NCBI GenBank assembly: GCA_903642225.1 | Contig: CAHJWI010000029.1 | Span: forward strand, 1 to 56,120 | Length of the DNA: 56,120 bases | Reading direction: 5' to 3' | DNA from: Acidobacteriaceae bacterium | GTDB taxonomy: Bacteria > Acidobacteriota > Terriglobia > Terriglobales > Acidobacteriaceae | Program-made: the position numbers and the translations under genes | Shown: piece after piece, positions 24,634 through 34,316 of the stretch | How the letters are laid out: every line of letters starts with the position of its first letter | How positions within the stretch are numbered: position 1 is the first letter of the stretch | Notes under the pieces: model-generated | The model's database searches: none | The model's input: the letters and a program-made list of their open reading frames with translations, nothing else | Told to the model about the DNA's origin: nothing

Positions 24634-25338
24634 TCAAATGGGGTCTACGAGCTTGTGGGAAATGGCAAACAGGGCCAGTTCCAGCCGCGTGCTGACACCC
24701 GTCTTATCGAATGTGTTCGAGAGGTGCCGCTTCACCGTTTCTTCACTAATATTGAACTGCTTGGCGATGTCTTTGTTGCTGCAGCCTTCCACAATACTCT
24801 GCACAACTTCCAACTCTCTTGGAGTGAGACCGTAAGTCTTTTTCTCCGGCAGCGCGGCCGCCTTCTGCATCAGGCCATGCAGCGCCTGTAGCAGGTTCAC
24901 AACGCGTTCACCGCCGATCCAGTAATCGCCGCTGTACACGGCACGAATGGCTTCACTGAGAGCACCGGCAACTGAGTCCTTCAGCACAATGCCGCGTGCG
25001 CCAATCTGCAAAGCCTCAATCACCTGCTGGCTGGAAATCGTGCTGGTCAGCAGAATGATCTTGACCCGCGGCGATTTACTCATGATGGCTCGCATCGCTT
25101 CGAGCCCCGGCAAACGAGGCATTTGCAGATCCAGCAGAAGAATGTCCGGCTCATGCTCAAGCGCCTGGGTGATGGCTTCGTCGCCGTCGTCGGCCTCGCT
25201 CACTACCTCAAAGCCCGGCTCGCTATTCAGCATGTTCTTCACGCCAAATCGCACAACCGGGTGATCGTCAGCAACGACCAGGCGAATGGTCGATGCCGCA
25301 GGCACTGCCTTGCTTCCACTCTTGACAGACTTCAGCAT
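24634..25338 (-). CDS. NarL/FixJ-type response regulator
   Basis: 234 residues from the ATG at 25338 (GAGG eight bases upstream). The receiver domain has ADDHPVVRFGV (acidic pair), phosphoacceptor Asp in ILLLDLQMP, Thr in ILLTST and Lys in VLKDS. A linker leads to a LuxR-type HTH (LTPRELEVVQSIVEGCSNKDIAKQFNISEETVKRHLSNTFDKTG). It follows the REC-Hpt gene by 56 bp, so the two probably form a phosphorelay. No histidine kinase is adjacent. Confidence 0.93.
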   Translation of the reverse strand: MLKSVKSGSKAVPAASTIRLVVADDHPVVRFGVKNMLNSEPGFEVVSEADDGDEAITQALEHEPDILLLDLQMPRLPGLEAMRAIMSKSPRVKIILLTSTISSQQVIEALQIGARGIVLKDSVAGALSEAIRAVYSGDYWIGGERVVNLLQALHGLMQKAAALPEKKTYGLTPRELEVVQSIVEGCSNKDIAKQFNISEETVKRHLSNTFDKTGVSTRLELALFAISHKLVDPI

Positions 25339-25394
25339 AGCGTCCACCTCAACCCACCCACTTCTCCGCACACGCGGCTTTCTTCCAGAACGAT

Positions 25395-26180
25395 CTACAA
25401 CATCTGCTGCTGAACGGGGAACTGTGTCTCCAGCATAAGGCGAAGTGCCTGGGTTTCGACAGCCATGCCCGACACTGTCTTTCCGGATGTTGCCATTACC
25501 TCAAGTTCGGCGTCATTTGCCAATCTCCAAAGTCGTCGCGCTCCGATCATGCCACAACTTCCTTTGATGGCGTGCGCCTCGCGTTTGAACACGTCGACAT
25601 CGCCGTCCGCCACTGCCTGTTCCATCCGCTTCAGCCGGTCCCCGGTGTCGGCCAGTGCAAAGGCATAAAGCCCCTGCGCGCCTCTTGCCCCCATCGCTCT
25701 TTGCAGCTCCAGCAGTGTGGATGGGTCCACAATGGGCAAATCCGCTGTATCCCGGTCCGCAGCATTCTCAAGACCAGGACCGGCAGCTTCAACCGCGCCG
25801 CTGCCGCCTGACACAGCATCTGCGGCCCTGGTCATATGGCGCTCCCACTCCTGCTGCACAGCGTCCGGTGGAAACGGTTTCAATAGCCCCCCAAAATAGC
25901 CCGCTACCCGCGCGTTCGGCGTGGCAGACATCGCGATCAAGCATAAGCCGGGTGCTCGAACATGAATCGCGTGCGCCAGCGCTTCGCCGCAGAGTCCCGG
26001 CAGGTGCAGGTCGCAAAGCACCACGGCTGGCAGGGACCTTGACTGCTGCAGGTTGTCTATCGCCTGCTCGCCATTCTCAACGGCCTGTACGGTCCATCCC
26101 TCAGCCTGCAGCAACAGGGTCAGCAACTCGCGTGTGACACTGTCATCTTCCACCAGCAATAAACTTTCGTGCTGCACCAT
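25395..26180 (-). CDS. Response regulator receiver - Hpt phosphotransfer protein
   Basis: 261 residues from the ATG at 26180 (the longer open frame to 26672 runs over the divergent neighbour and is rejected). The N-terminal receiver (LLLVEDDSVTRELL, Asp in VVLCDLHLPG, Lys in GGLLKPF) is followed by a short linker and a C-terminal Hpt four-helix domain with the phospho-His in REAHAIKGSCGMIGARRL. It can accept and pass phosphoryl groups but has no kinase domain, so it probably links a distant hybrid kinase to the downstream NarL-type regulator. Confidence 0.87.
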   Translation of the reverse strand: MVQHESLLLVEDDSVTRELLTLLLQAEGWTVQAVENGEQAIDNLQQSRSLPAVVLCDLHLPGLCGEALAHAIHVRAPGLCLIAMSATPNARVAGYFGGLLKPFPPDAVQQEWERHMTRAADAVSGGSGAVEAAGPGLENAADRDTADLPIVDPSTLLELQRAMGARGAQGLYAFALADTGDRLKRMEQAVADGDVDVFKREAHAIKGSCGMIGARRLWRLANDAELEVMATSGKTVSGMAVETQALRLMLETQFPVQQQML

Positions 26181-26240
26181 GGGAGAACTGTACCGCGTTG
26201 CCGACCGGGCCGGTGCACCCGCTACAATCTGTGCACGCGC

Positions 26241-27218
26241 ATGCGGTTCCACACTGGCATTCTCGCGCTCTTCCTCACACCTCCTGGTTTGCCCTCCGGT
26301 GGCTTCCATTGGCAGCGAACCATTACGCCCCCGCCAAAGGCGCCGCTGGCCCAGGCGTGTGTCGTTCTTGATACGCAAACGTTCGCCAATGCGGCACCCG
26401 CGTTGCGTGACCTGCGGCTGTTTCAGGACGGCATCGAACTTCCTTACGCGGTCGAGGAAAGCTACGATCCTCGCGCCCTGGAAAGCGGCGTGACAACCGC
26501 AGATGATCGGTCCCTGTATGAAACGTCGCTGGTCGCCAACCTGAGCCCGCGGCTCAATGCAATTGCACCGGGCGACGGCATCGACCGCGATTCCCGAACC
26601 CACCAACCACTCAAGCCAGGCCAGATTGACTCCTGGATCGGTGTGTACGACAACATCGAGATTCCTGCGCACGTTCCCGTAGAGCGTGTGCGTCTCGAGC
26701 CGGCCCCGGACTCACCCGTGTCTTTGCAGATTTTCGCGACGGAGGCTGACACTACCCGGGATCCGCCTTCAGAAAGCATTAGGGGAGCGCTCGACGCACA
26801 GCATCTCGCGCTGCCCTTTACGCTTGGCGCTAATCTGCAGCACCCCGCCACGCTGGGCATCCTCGCGGAGCATGGCGAGCAGGTCTATCGGAGGGCCGTC
26901 TTCGAAATGCGTCGCCGCTCCCTTTGCTACCAGCCGCGTTCCGCCTCACCCCTCACCCTGTACCTTGGCGGGGGCGAGGCCATGACGGCAAAAACATACA
27001 GCTATGCATCAAGCTTCTCCACCGCAGTTGAGCGCCCTTACGCCACGGTCGGCCCGCTTGTGCCCAATCCAGAAAATACTGACACACCCGTCCGCCACGG
27101 CCTGCTCACCCAGCGCAGGCGCATGCTGCTAGCAGCCGCACTCGCCGGTGCGTTCTTCATCATCTCCGCACGGCGCATGCTCGTACAACAAAAGGGCCCG
27201 CCTGAAAACATCACTTAG
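26241..27218 (+). CDS. Membrane-anchored DUF3999-like protein
   Basis: 325 residues from the ATG at 26241: a signal peptide (MRFHTGILALFLTPPGLPSGGF), a beta-rich extracytoplasmic region, and a single C-terminal helix (MLLAAALAGAFFIISARRML). The N-terminal FHWQRTITPPP ... LRDLRLFQDGIELPYAVEES resembles the DUF3999 family of periplasmic beta-sandwich proteins. It is divergent from the REC-Hpt gene with only 60 bp between starts. Function unknown; family placement moderate. Confidence 0.7.
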   Translation: MRFHTGILALFLTPPGLPSGGFHWQRTITPPPKAPLAQACVVLDTQTFANAAPALRDLRLFQDGIELPYAVEESYDPRALESGVTTADDRSLYETSLVANLSPRLNAIAPGDGIDRDSRTHQPLKPGQIDSWIGVYDNIEIPAHVPVERVRLEPAPDSPVSLQIFATEADTTRDPPSESIRGALDAQHLALPFTLGANLQHPATLGILAEHGEQVYRRAVFEMRRRSLCYQPRSASPLTLYLGGGEAMTAKTYSYASSFSTAVERPYATVGPLVPNPENTDTPVRHGLLTQRRRMLLAAALAGAFFIISARRMLVQQKGPPENIT

Positions 27219-27242
27219 GGTTCCTCGGTCTCGTCCGGCGGA

Positions 27243-29924
27243 CTAGCGCAGAGCTTCATCCACCTCGCGGTAGAAATCCGGTGACTTCAGGATCTCCCGG
27301 GGCTTTGACCCGTCTGCCGGCCCAACCAGGCCATCACGCTCCATCAGATCAATCAAGTGCGCGGCACGTCCATACCCAATCCGCAGCCGCCGCTGCAGCA
27401 GGGAAGTGCTGGCCTTGCTGAACTCAAACACCAGCCGCACTGCATCATCGAACAGCTCATCGCTGTCGCCCTCCGCGGAACCATCCCCCAACTCCTTGCC
27501 GGTCTTTTCGTCCTTCGGCCCTTCCAAGAAGCCTTCCACGTATTCGGCCTGTCCCTGCGCCTTCCAGAACTCGACCACATCCGTGATCTCCTTCTCTGTT
27601 ACATAGGGTGCGTGTACGCGCTGCAGCCTGCTTGTACCCGGCGGCAGAAACAGCATGTCTCCCCGGCCAAGCAGGCTCTCAGCGCCGTTCGAGTCGATGA
27701 TCGTCCGCGAGTCCACCTTCGTCGCCAGCCGAAAGCTCATACGTGTCGGCACGTTCGCCTTGATCAACCCCGTAATGACATCGACCGATGGCCGCTGCGT
27801 CGCCAGCACCAGGTGTATACCCACGGCGCGTGCCATCTGCGCCAGGCGCGTGATGCTTTCTTCCACGTTGGCCTTATCCAGCATCATCAAGTCCGCCAGC
27901 TCGTCGATGATGATCATGATGTACGGAAGCGGTGCCTGCTCCTCGCCATCCTCGTTGAACAACTGGCCGCTTTCGAACAGCTTGTTGTATTGGTCCAGGT
28001 TGCGCACATGTCGCGACGCCAGCAGCTTCAACCGCCGCTCCATCTCGCGCACAGCGTTGCGCAGGGCATTCGCCGCCAGTTTGGCCTCCGTGATGATCGG
28101 CGTAAACAGGTGCGGAATGCCCTCATACATACCCAGTTCCACCCGCTTTGGATCGACCAGAATCATGCGCACCTGCTCCGGCGTGCTCTTGAACAGCACA
28201 CTCATGATCATCGCGTTGATCGCGACTGACTTGCCCGATCCCGTCGACCCGGCAATCAAGACGTGGGGCATGCTTGCCATGTCCGCCGTCACAATCCGCC
28301 CGTTGATATCCTTGCCCATCGCGATCGCCAGCCGGCTCTTGCTGTTTGCAAAGTTCTCACTCTCCACGACGTCACGCAGCCAAATCGTCTCGCGCTCATG
28401 GTTTGGCACCTGGATGCCCACAGTCGACTTGCCAGCCATGCGCTCGATCAGGATCGATTCCGCGGCCATCGCCAGGCAAAGGTCATCTGCCAACCCGGTC
28501 ACACGCGAGTACTTCACACCCGCGTCCGGACGGAACTCGAAGGTCGTTACGACGGGTCCGGGATTGATCTGAGTCACTTGGCCATCGACGCCGAACTCCC
28601 CGCACTTCTCTACCAGCACCCTCGCCTCGTCGCGCAACTGGTCTTCACGGATCGACGCGTGCTCCTCATTGCGGTACAGCAGCGACGACGGCGGCAACTT
28701 GTATCCATGCACGCTCTTCGCGGTCATGGTCACAGGTTGCAGATCCTCATCGGCACGCTTGCCAAATGAGATGGGCTTCGGCTCGGGCTCGGGCGCAGTC
28801 TGACGGGGTGCTTCCGGCTTCACAGAACGCGTCGGAAAGGGAACGATTTCCGCTCGAGCACCTGCTGGCGGTGAAGTCGCCTCCCTGCGCGCGCCGGCCT
28901 CCATCCAGGCAAATGGTTCCAGGTCTGCAGACACCTGTGCTGGCCCTCCAGGCTGGTCCCAATCCTCGAACCCGCCTTGCAGCGGTGTGTCCCCATGCTC
29001 GATAAGCTCCTGTTGCAAGTGCGCTTCCGCGGCGTGCCGCAAGTGCGCGGGCAACGGCGCAAATTCCGGTTCTGGACCGGCATCCACGTCCATGCGCGGC
29101 TGCTGCGAAAACAGGGTGCGCGACACCGGTGCAACACTCGGTACCTCGGCATGGTCGGCGCGAATGCCCTTGCGCCAAAAACCCCACTTGGCAAACAGAC
29201 TGGCCAACAGCGAACCATTCTCCGCGGCTTTGCGAGCAGCTTCGTGCTTGTGCTCCGTCTGTTGCTGGCGCGCAAACTCACGCTCACGCCGGGTAGCTCC
29301 ATCCTCCTCGTCCGCCTTGTGGCGTCGCGCCGCCAGCTTCTCCCGCAACCTGCCAATCAGGCCCACACGTTGCGTTGCCCATTCCTGCGCCGTGTTGAAG
29401 GTAAAGGTTGTGGACAGGTACACGGCCACAGCCAGCATCAGCAGTACGCACACCCACGCACCGGGCGTGTTTACCAGCAGCACCAGCGTGCCGGCCAGCA
29501 GCGTTCCAACGGCACCACCCAGCGGCAGTGCCCCCTTGTACATCCAGGTCGCCGGCAGCAGGCCAAATGCCGTCGGCGCAGCAATCAGCCAAAGTGCCAC
29601 GCCCACGCTCTTGGCCAGCACCGCACCCTGGGCGCGAGACTGTATCCAGCACACACCAAGCCGCGCAAGCAGCAGCGGCGACGCCAGTGAAGCCACTCCA
29701 CATACCTGTAGAAGCGCATCGCTTACGCTTGCACCCACACGTCCCGTCCAGTTCCGCACGTGGGCGGCACCGTCTGTCGTAATGGTGTTCAGCGAAGGAT
29801 CGTTTGCCTGGTAGCTCACCAATGCAAGCAGAAGCATGACTGCCACCACAACAACGATCATGCCCAGCACCTCGTTCAGCCGTCGGCTGCGGGTCGGTGC
29901 CATTTCTAATCTCAAAGGCCTCAT
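27243..29924 (-). CDS. ftsK: DNA translocase FtsK
   Basis: 893 residues. The N-terminus has four to five membrane helices (from MIVVVVAVMLLLALVSY). A ~250-residue charged/proline-rich linker follows. The motor has the alpha domain (VTTFEFRPDAGVKYSRV), Walker A AGSTGSGKS, Walker B IMIIIDELADLMM and RMSFRLATKVDSRTI. The C-terminal gamma winged helix (LVFEFSKASTSLLQRRLRIGYGRAAHLIDLME) reads KOPS polarity sites. It acts at the division septum to clear chromosome ends and activate XerCD at dif. Start at 29924, or an in-frame ATG seven codons later. Confidence 0.96.
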   Translation of the reverse strand: MRPLRLEMAPTRSRRLNEVLGMIVVVVAVMLLLALVSYQANDPSLNTITTDGAAHVRNWTGRVGASVSDALLQVCGVASLASPLLLARLGVCWIQSRAQGAVLAKSVGVALWLIAAPTAFGLLPATWMYKGALPLGGAVGTLLAGTLVLLVNTPGAWVCVLLMLAVAVYLSTTFTFNTAQEWATQRVGLIGRLREKLAARRHKADEEDGATRREREFARQQQTEHKHEAARKAAENGSLLASLFAKWGFWRKGIRADHAEVPSVAPVSRTLFSQQPRMDVDAGPEPEFAPLPAHLRHAAEAHLQQELIEHGDTPLQGGFEDWDQPGGPAQVSADLEPFAWMEAGARREATSPPAGARAEIVPFPTRSVKPEAPRQTAPEPEPKPISFGKRADEDLQPVTMTAKSVHGYKLPPSSLLYRNEEHASIREDQLRDEARVLVEKCGEFGVDGQVTQINPGPVVTTFEFRPDAGVKYSRVTGLADDLCLAMAAESILIERMAGKSTVGIQVPNHERETIWLRDVVESENFANSKSRLAIAMGKDINGRIVTADMASMPHVLIAGSTGSGKSVAINAMIMSVLFKSTPEQVRMILVDPKRVELGMYEGIPHLFTPIITEAKLAANALRNAVREMERRLKLLASRHVRNLDQYNKLFESGQLFNEDGEEQAPLPYIMIIIDELADLMMLDKANVEESITRLAQMARAVGIHLVLATQRPSVDVITGLIKANVPTRMSFRLATKVDSRTIIDSNGAESLLGRGDMLFLPPGTSRLQRVHAPYVTEKEITDVVEFWKAQGQAEYVEGFLEGPKDEKTGKELGDGSAEGDSDELFDDAVRLVFEFSKASTSLLQRRLRIGYGRAAHLIDLMERDGLVGPADGSKPREILKSPDFYREVDEALR

Positions 29925-30174
29925 GCGTCCGGGCTCTCCTCACGCGCCGATGCGTGCTGGAAGACACGGCACCGAGCACATCACAATTCTTACCCGCGAA
30001 CAGACAGCGAAGGTGAACAAAACGCAGGGGCGAACCATGCGAGCAACCCACCCGCTGCCCCCGGCTTCCTATGCTGCAGTACAGGGCCCGACCCTCGGGT
30101 AATCACGGCGTTTCCGCCACATTTCTGCGCATCCCCCGGCGTTGAGCCGGCATTTTGAAAGGATCTACAACACT

Positions 30175-30624
30175 ATGGAAGACACTCTGAAAAAAACGGA
30201 AGCTACCCTGCGTGGCCTCATCGAGACTTTGATTGACAGCCAGAAGGGCTTTCAGGACATCGGCGACCATTTGAAGGATGAAACCCTCAAGCGCTACTTT
30301 CTGGCGGAAAGTCTGAAGCGCGCTTCCTTCCGTGGAGATCTGGAAGATACCCTGCACAAAGAAGGGGTCCACGACGTCAAGGAGTCGGGTACTGTCGCCG
30401 GTACCTTGCACCGCACCTGGGGTGACCTCAAGCAGAAGCTGGGTGGCACGGATCACACCCTCCTCGAATCCGCTGAGAGCGGTGAAGATGTCATCAAAAA
30501 GGCGTACGCAGAAGCTCTCAAGCTTGAACTGCCTCTGCCCGTTCATCAGCTGCTAAGCACGCAGGCCGCTCACATCCAGACCTCGCACGATTACGTCAAG
30601 GCTGCACGCGATAGCCGCGCTTAA
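30175..30624 (+). CDS. PA2169-family four-helix-bundle protein (DUF2383)
   Basis: 149 residues from the ATG at 30175 (a TTG at 30142 is in frame but weaker). The opening MEDTLKKTEATLRGLIETLIDSQKGFQDIGDHLKDETLKRYFLAESLKRASF is the DUF2383 signature, a ferritin-like four-helix bundle found in stress-induced proteins of unknown function. It has its own promoter space and a strong terminator. Confidence 0.88.
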   Translation: MEDTLKKTEATLRGLIETLIDSQKGFQDIGDHLKDETLKRYFLAESLKRASFRGDLEDTLHKEGVHDVKESGTVAGTLHRTWGDLKQKLGGTDHTLLESAESGEDVIKKAYAEALKLELPLPVHQLLSTQAAHIQTSHDYVKAARDSRA

Positions 30625-30640
30625 TTTCTTGGATGAAAGC

Positions 30641-30672
30641 AAAACGCTCCGCTTCCGCGCGGAGCGTTTTCG
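30641..30672 (+). terminator. Rho-independent terminator of the PA2169-family gene
   Basis: A 12-bp perfect stem AAAACGCTCCGC/GCGGAGCGTTTT with a six-base loop begins 17 bp after the stop codon and ends in a T-run. Confidence 0.88.
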
Positions 30673-30717
30673 CTTGTATCGTTCAGCATCTGCCGATTGT
30701 CTGGCAAAGAGGACATC

Positions 30718-31113
30718 GTGACAGGAAACCTCTACCGCATCGGCCTTCTGGCTCAGTCTCTGCTCTACATCGTTGCCGGAACCAACCATTTCTGGCACAC
30801 GGCCACATACACGGTCATCATGCCGCCCCATTACAGCAGCCCCGACGCCTTGGTTCGTGTTAGTGGAGCGGCAGAGGTGTTGGGCGGCATGGGTTTGCTT
30901 GTACCGTGCACCCGTCGCGCAGCCGCTTGGGGCATCCTGGTCATGCTGCTGGTGTATTTCGACGTTCACATCTTCATGCTTCAAAACGCAAGCCGGTTCC
31001 AGCTTGTCCCCAAATGGGCCTTGGCAGCGCGTCTACCGTTGCAATTTGTTCTGATCTACTGGGCGTGGATCTACGCCCGGCGAGCGCAAGACCAAACGCC
31101 TCGGCTTGGCTGA
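30718..31113 (+). CDS. DoxX-family small membrane protein
   Basis: 131 residues from a GTG at 30718 with GAGG upstream. Four hydrophobic helices; YRIGLLAQSLLYIVAGTNHFWH and SGAAEVLGGMGLLVP match the DoxX pattern. Cytoplasmic-membrane protein with no firm function; some relatives assist thiosulfate:quinone oxidation or oxidative-stress resistance. Confidence 0.78.
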   Translation: MTGNLYRIGLLAQSLLYIVAGTNHFWHTATYTVIMPPHYSSPDALVRVSGAAEVLGGMGLLVPCTRRAAAWGILVMLLVYFDVHIFMLQNASRFQLVPKWALAARLPLQFVLIYWAWIYARRAQDQTPRLG

Positions 31114-31225
31114 GCACGCCGGTCAGGAAGCGCCCACATGGAACGCATTCCGGAGTCGCATTCTTTCCGTGTAGCATGCCTATGTCTTTGGTCGTCGGCT
31201 CTCGGCCCGGCAGTACGAGGAACAC

Positions 31226-32992
31226 ATGCAACTCTCTACCTTGAACGATGTCTTCTCCCGCGCCACATCGCGCGGCCCTGAAACCGTCATCCTGGAACAC
31301 GGAGCTGGCGGCAACTGGCAGCCCATCAGCGCCGACGCCCTCTACTGGCGTGTGTACAGGCTGGCGGCCTGGCTGCAGGCGCACGGCGTGCAAAAGGGTG
31401 ATCGCGTGGCCTTGCTCGCGGAAAACCGCTGGGAGTGGGCGGTCGTCGACTTCGCCTGCCTCGCCATCGGTGCGGTCGACGCCCCCATGTTCCCCACCCT
31501 CACCGCCGAGCAGATGCGAAAACAGATCACCGACTGCGGCGCCAGGCTGGCCTTCGTTTCCACGGCAGAGGTCTTTCGAAAGGTCCGTGACATCGGCAGC
31601 CTTGAAAAGGTGGTCGCCATGGATGCGGTGGAGGGTGCTGAGAGCTTCGCTGCCATCGTCCACGGCGATGAGTCACCCACGCGCGACGCAGCGTTCGACG
31701 AATCTCGGCAGACTATCGTTCCACAGGACCTCGCTACCCTCATCTATACCTCCGGCACTACCGGCGAGGCCAAAGGTGTCATGCTCACGCACGGCAACAT
31801 CGCCTCCAATCTGACGGCTACGACGGACATCTACCGGTTCAAGCCGACCGACTCCACGGTATCCTTCCTGCCCCTTTCGCACGTCACGGCACGGCATATT
31901 GACTATCTCTTCTATGCAGAAAACGTCACAATCGCCTATGTGAGCCGCGCAGAGCGCGTGCTGCCGGCCATGACTTCGGTCAGGCCCACCATCTTCGTCG
32001 CTGTCCCGCGCGTCTACGAGCGCGTCCGCCAGTCCGTCGAGAGCAAATCCGCCAAAGCCGGTGGCCTGAAAGCGAAAATCTTTACTTGGGCCCTTCAAAC
32101 GGGGGCCGCCCATCGCGAGGCTGTCGCCAATGGCCGCACCCCGGGCTCCCTGGCTTGGAAGCTCGCCAACAAGCTCGTCTACAGCAAAATCGCCGAAGCC
32201 CTCGGTGGTCGTGTCCACACCCTGGTTGCCGGTGGAGCTCCGTTGGGCATCGACCTGAGTCGCTGGTTCGCCGATGTCGGCCTGCCCATCTTTGAAGGTT
32301 ACGGCCTCACCGAAACCTCCCCTGTCATCGGCGTTAACCGTCCTAGCGCCAATAAGCTCGGCACCGTCGGCCAAACTTTGCCGAACATCGAGTGCCGCAT
32401 CTCCCCGGAAGATGGTGAACTGCTCGTAAAGGGGCCAAGCGTCTTCCATGGCTACTGGAACAAGCCTGACGCGACCGCGGAAGTCTTCAGTGCGGACGGC
32501 TTCTTTCACACCGGCGATGTCGGCAACATCGACGCGGACGGTTTTCTCTCCATCACCGACCGCAAGAAGGAACTGCTGAAGACGATCGGCGGCAAGCTGA
32601 TCGCCCCGCAGCCCATCGAAGCGAGCCTGAAAGTAAGCGCTCTCATCGGCTACGCGGCGTTGCAGGGCGACAACCGCAAGTACATCACCGCACTCATCTC
32701 CCCAAATTTTCCCGCGCTTGAAGAGTGGGCTGCCGCGCAGGGCATTGTCACAACAGACCGCGCCGCGCTGGTACGCCACACCAAAGTCGTCGCGCGATAC
32801 CAGCAGGAATTCGATCGAGCCAACAAGGATCTGCAAGCCTGGGAGAAGGTCAAGCGCTTCCGCCTTGTGCCGGACGAGTGGACACAGGATACCGGCCACC
32901 TCACGCCCAGCGTCAAGCTTAAGCGACGCGTGGTAAAAGAGACCTATGCCCAGCAGATTGAAGAGATGTACACGGGAACCGAAGCGGAGTAG
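31226..32992 (+). CDS. Long-chain fatty-acid-CoA ligase (AMP-forming)
   Basis: 588 residues of the ANL superfamily, FadD15-like. P-loop YTSGTTGEAKGVMLTHGN, core motif YGLTETSP, hinge-region motif GFFHTGDVG and ITDRKKELLKTIGGKLIAPQ with the C-terminal catalytic Lys region. It activates fatty acids to acyl-CoA through acyl-AMP. Single gene; chain-length specificity unknown. Confidence 0.92.
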   Translation: MQLSTLNDVFSRATSRGPETVILEHGAGGNWQPISADALYWRVYRLAAWLQAHGVQKGDRVALLAENRWEWAVVDFACLAIGAVDAPMFPTLTAEQMRKQITDCGARLAFVSTAEVFRKVRDIGSLEKVVAMDAVEGAESFAAIVHGDESPTRDAAFDESRQTIVPQDLATLIYTSGTTGEAKGVMLTHGNIASNLTATTDIYRFKPTDSTVSFLPLSHVTARHIDYLFYAENVTIAYVSRAERVLPAMTSVRPTIFVAVPRVYERVRQSVESKSAKAGGLKAKIFTWALQTGAAHREAVANGRTPGSLAWKLANKLVYSKIAEALGGRVHTLVAGGAPLGIDLSRWFADVGLPIFEGYGLTETSPVIGVNRPSANKLGTVGQTLPNIECRISPEDGELLVKGPSVFHGYWNKPDATAEVFSADGFFHTGDVGNIDADGFLSITDRKKELLKTIGGKLIAPQPIEASLKVSALIGYAALQGDNRKYITALISPNFPALEEWAAAQGIVTTDRAALVRHTKVVARYQQEFDRANKDLQAWEKVKRFRLVPDEWTQDTGHLTPSVKLKRRVVKETYAQQIEEMYTGTEAE

Positions 32993-33108
32993 CATCCCCG
33001 TAACTGCAAAGCCACCAGACTCAAGAGATTCACTCTCAACACTGTTGCCTATCGGTGCAGGACGACGTAGAACGGTGTCTACCGGTCGCGCCGGTCAAGG
33101 AGATCGTT

Positions 33109-33363
33109 GTGGCCGCAGCACCCAAGCCTGCATGGCGTGACGTAATGGATATGCGGGACGCCGCAGACTATCTCGGCCTCAGCACCGACTCACTGTACCG
33201 GTACGCTTCGCAGGGTACCGTGCCGGCATTTCGCTTCGGCAATCGCTGGCGCTTCAAAAAGGATCTGCTCGACCGGTGGATGGACGAACAGTCCGGTGTC
33301 GCTCCAGCTTCGCCCGCCGCGCCGACAAGCCGGTCCAAAAAGCCACCCTTATCCGCCAGGTAG
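33109..33363 (+). CDS. Small MerR/excisionase-type HTH protein
   Basis: 84 residues from a GTG at 33109 that has AAGGAG six bases upstream; an upstream GTG (33055) is less supported. The DNA-binding domain MDMRDAADYLGLSTDSLYRYASQGTVPAFRFGNRWRFKKDLLDRWMDE is the HTH_17 excisionase-like fold. The Ala/Pro tail is disordered. No integrase, att repeat or phage gene lies near, so it is a chromosomal regulator rather than an excisionase. Convergent with the phosphoesterase gene, 3 bp apart. Confidence 0.78.
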   Translation: MAAAPKPAWRDVMDMRDAADYLGLSTDSLYRYASQGTVPAFRFGNRWRFKKDLLDRWMDEQSGVAPASPAAPTSRSKKPPLSAR

Positions 33364-33366
33364 CGA

Positions 33367-34266
33367 TCACCCAGACTGTGCTCTCGAGCTCGTTTCAACC
33401 GGCTCTCCCGGTTGCAGCGTAAAGACCGTGATCTCCGGTGGGCATCGAAACCGTATTGGCAGGTGAACGGTGCCGATCCCGCGATTCACATACAGCTGCA
33501 TGCCGCCAAAGTTGAAGCGGCCGTGGATGAACCTGCGACCCAGGTCGGGTAAGAAGTACGGCGTCAGCAAAGGCAGGCGCACTTGGCCGCCATGCGTGTG
33601 CCCGGCCAGCATCAGGTCCACCCCGCCATACTCCTTCACCGTGGTTGCAATATCCGGCTCATGGCCCAGCAGTATCACCGGCCCGCCTCCCCGCTCATGG
33701 GGAATGGCACGTGTCAGGTCCGGAGCATCGAAGTACGCATCGGTAAGCCCACCCACCCACAGCCTGTCACCCCGCACATCAATGCTCGTGTGGGCGTTCC
33801 GCAGCACGGTCAGACCGTGGCGTGTCAGCGCATCGATTACGCCGGCAAAATCGATGCTGTCGTGGTTTCCGAGGGAGCAGAAGCGCAGGGGACAGCTCAG
33901 ACCCGCCAGGATTTCTGCGCAGATTGCCTCGTTGCGCCGATTGTTCCAGAGCTCAGGCTCCGCGGTGATGAAGTCCCCGGTCAACGCCACCATGTCCGGC
34001 GCTAGCGCATTCACCTTGGCCACAGTCTCGCGCAAAAACCACTGCTCGACCCACTGGCTGTAATGAAAATCGGAGATCTGCACGATACGAAATCCGTGGA
34101 AGGCGGTCGGCAGGTCCACAATGCGCACCGGCACCTCGACGATGGACAGATGATGCCGCTCCACCTCTACCGGGTGAAACACCGTCACTGCAGCCGCCAC
34201 GGCAGCAGAACCCATGAGGAATTCCCTGCGCGTTGGGGACCGCAGGCGATCTCCGCTGGAAGGCAT
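33367..34266 (-). CDS. Tat-exported calcineurin-like metallophosphoesterase (YkuE-like)
   Basis: 299 residues. The N-terminus has a twin-arginine motif (TRREFLMG) and a hydrophobic stretch. Metal ligands: QISDFHYSQW, LTGDF, LGNHDS, LLGHEP and LAGHTHGGQ, the full binuclear-centre set. It resembles the YkuE/LpxH-like periplasmic phosphoesterases. Likely substrates are phospholipid or isoprenoid phosphates; not determined. Confidence 0.88.
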   Translation of the reverse strand: MPSSGDRLRSPTRREFLMGSAAVAAAVTVFHPVEVERHHLSIVEVPVRIVDLPTAFHGFRIVQISDFHYSQWVEQWFLRETVAKVNALAPDMVALTGDFITAEPELWNNRRNEAICAEILAGLSCPLRFCSLGNHDSIDFAGVIDALTRHGLTVLRNAHTSIDVRGDRLWVGGLTDAYFDAPDLTRAIPHERGGGPVILLGHEPDIATTVKEYGGVDLMLAGHTHGGQVRLPLLTPYFLPDLGRRFIHGRFNFGGMQLYVNRGIGTVHLPIRFRCPPEITVFTLQPGEPVETSSRAQSG

Positions 34267-34316
34267 ATTCCATTCTACCGGGATGCAGTGCCGCCGGGCT
34301 CTCGTAAAATAACCAG

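Noticed and set aside
26169..26672. Upstream extensions of the REC-Hpt and DUF3999-like frames into each other
   Set aside because: The two starts at 26180 and 26241 match the domain and signal-peptide boundaries; the extensions are antisense shadows.
33109..33363. HTH_17 protein considered as an excisionase of a second mobile element
   Set aside because: No integrase, att-like repeat, composition shift or phage gene is near; flanking genes are chromosomal housekeeping genes.
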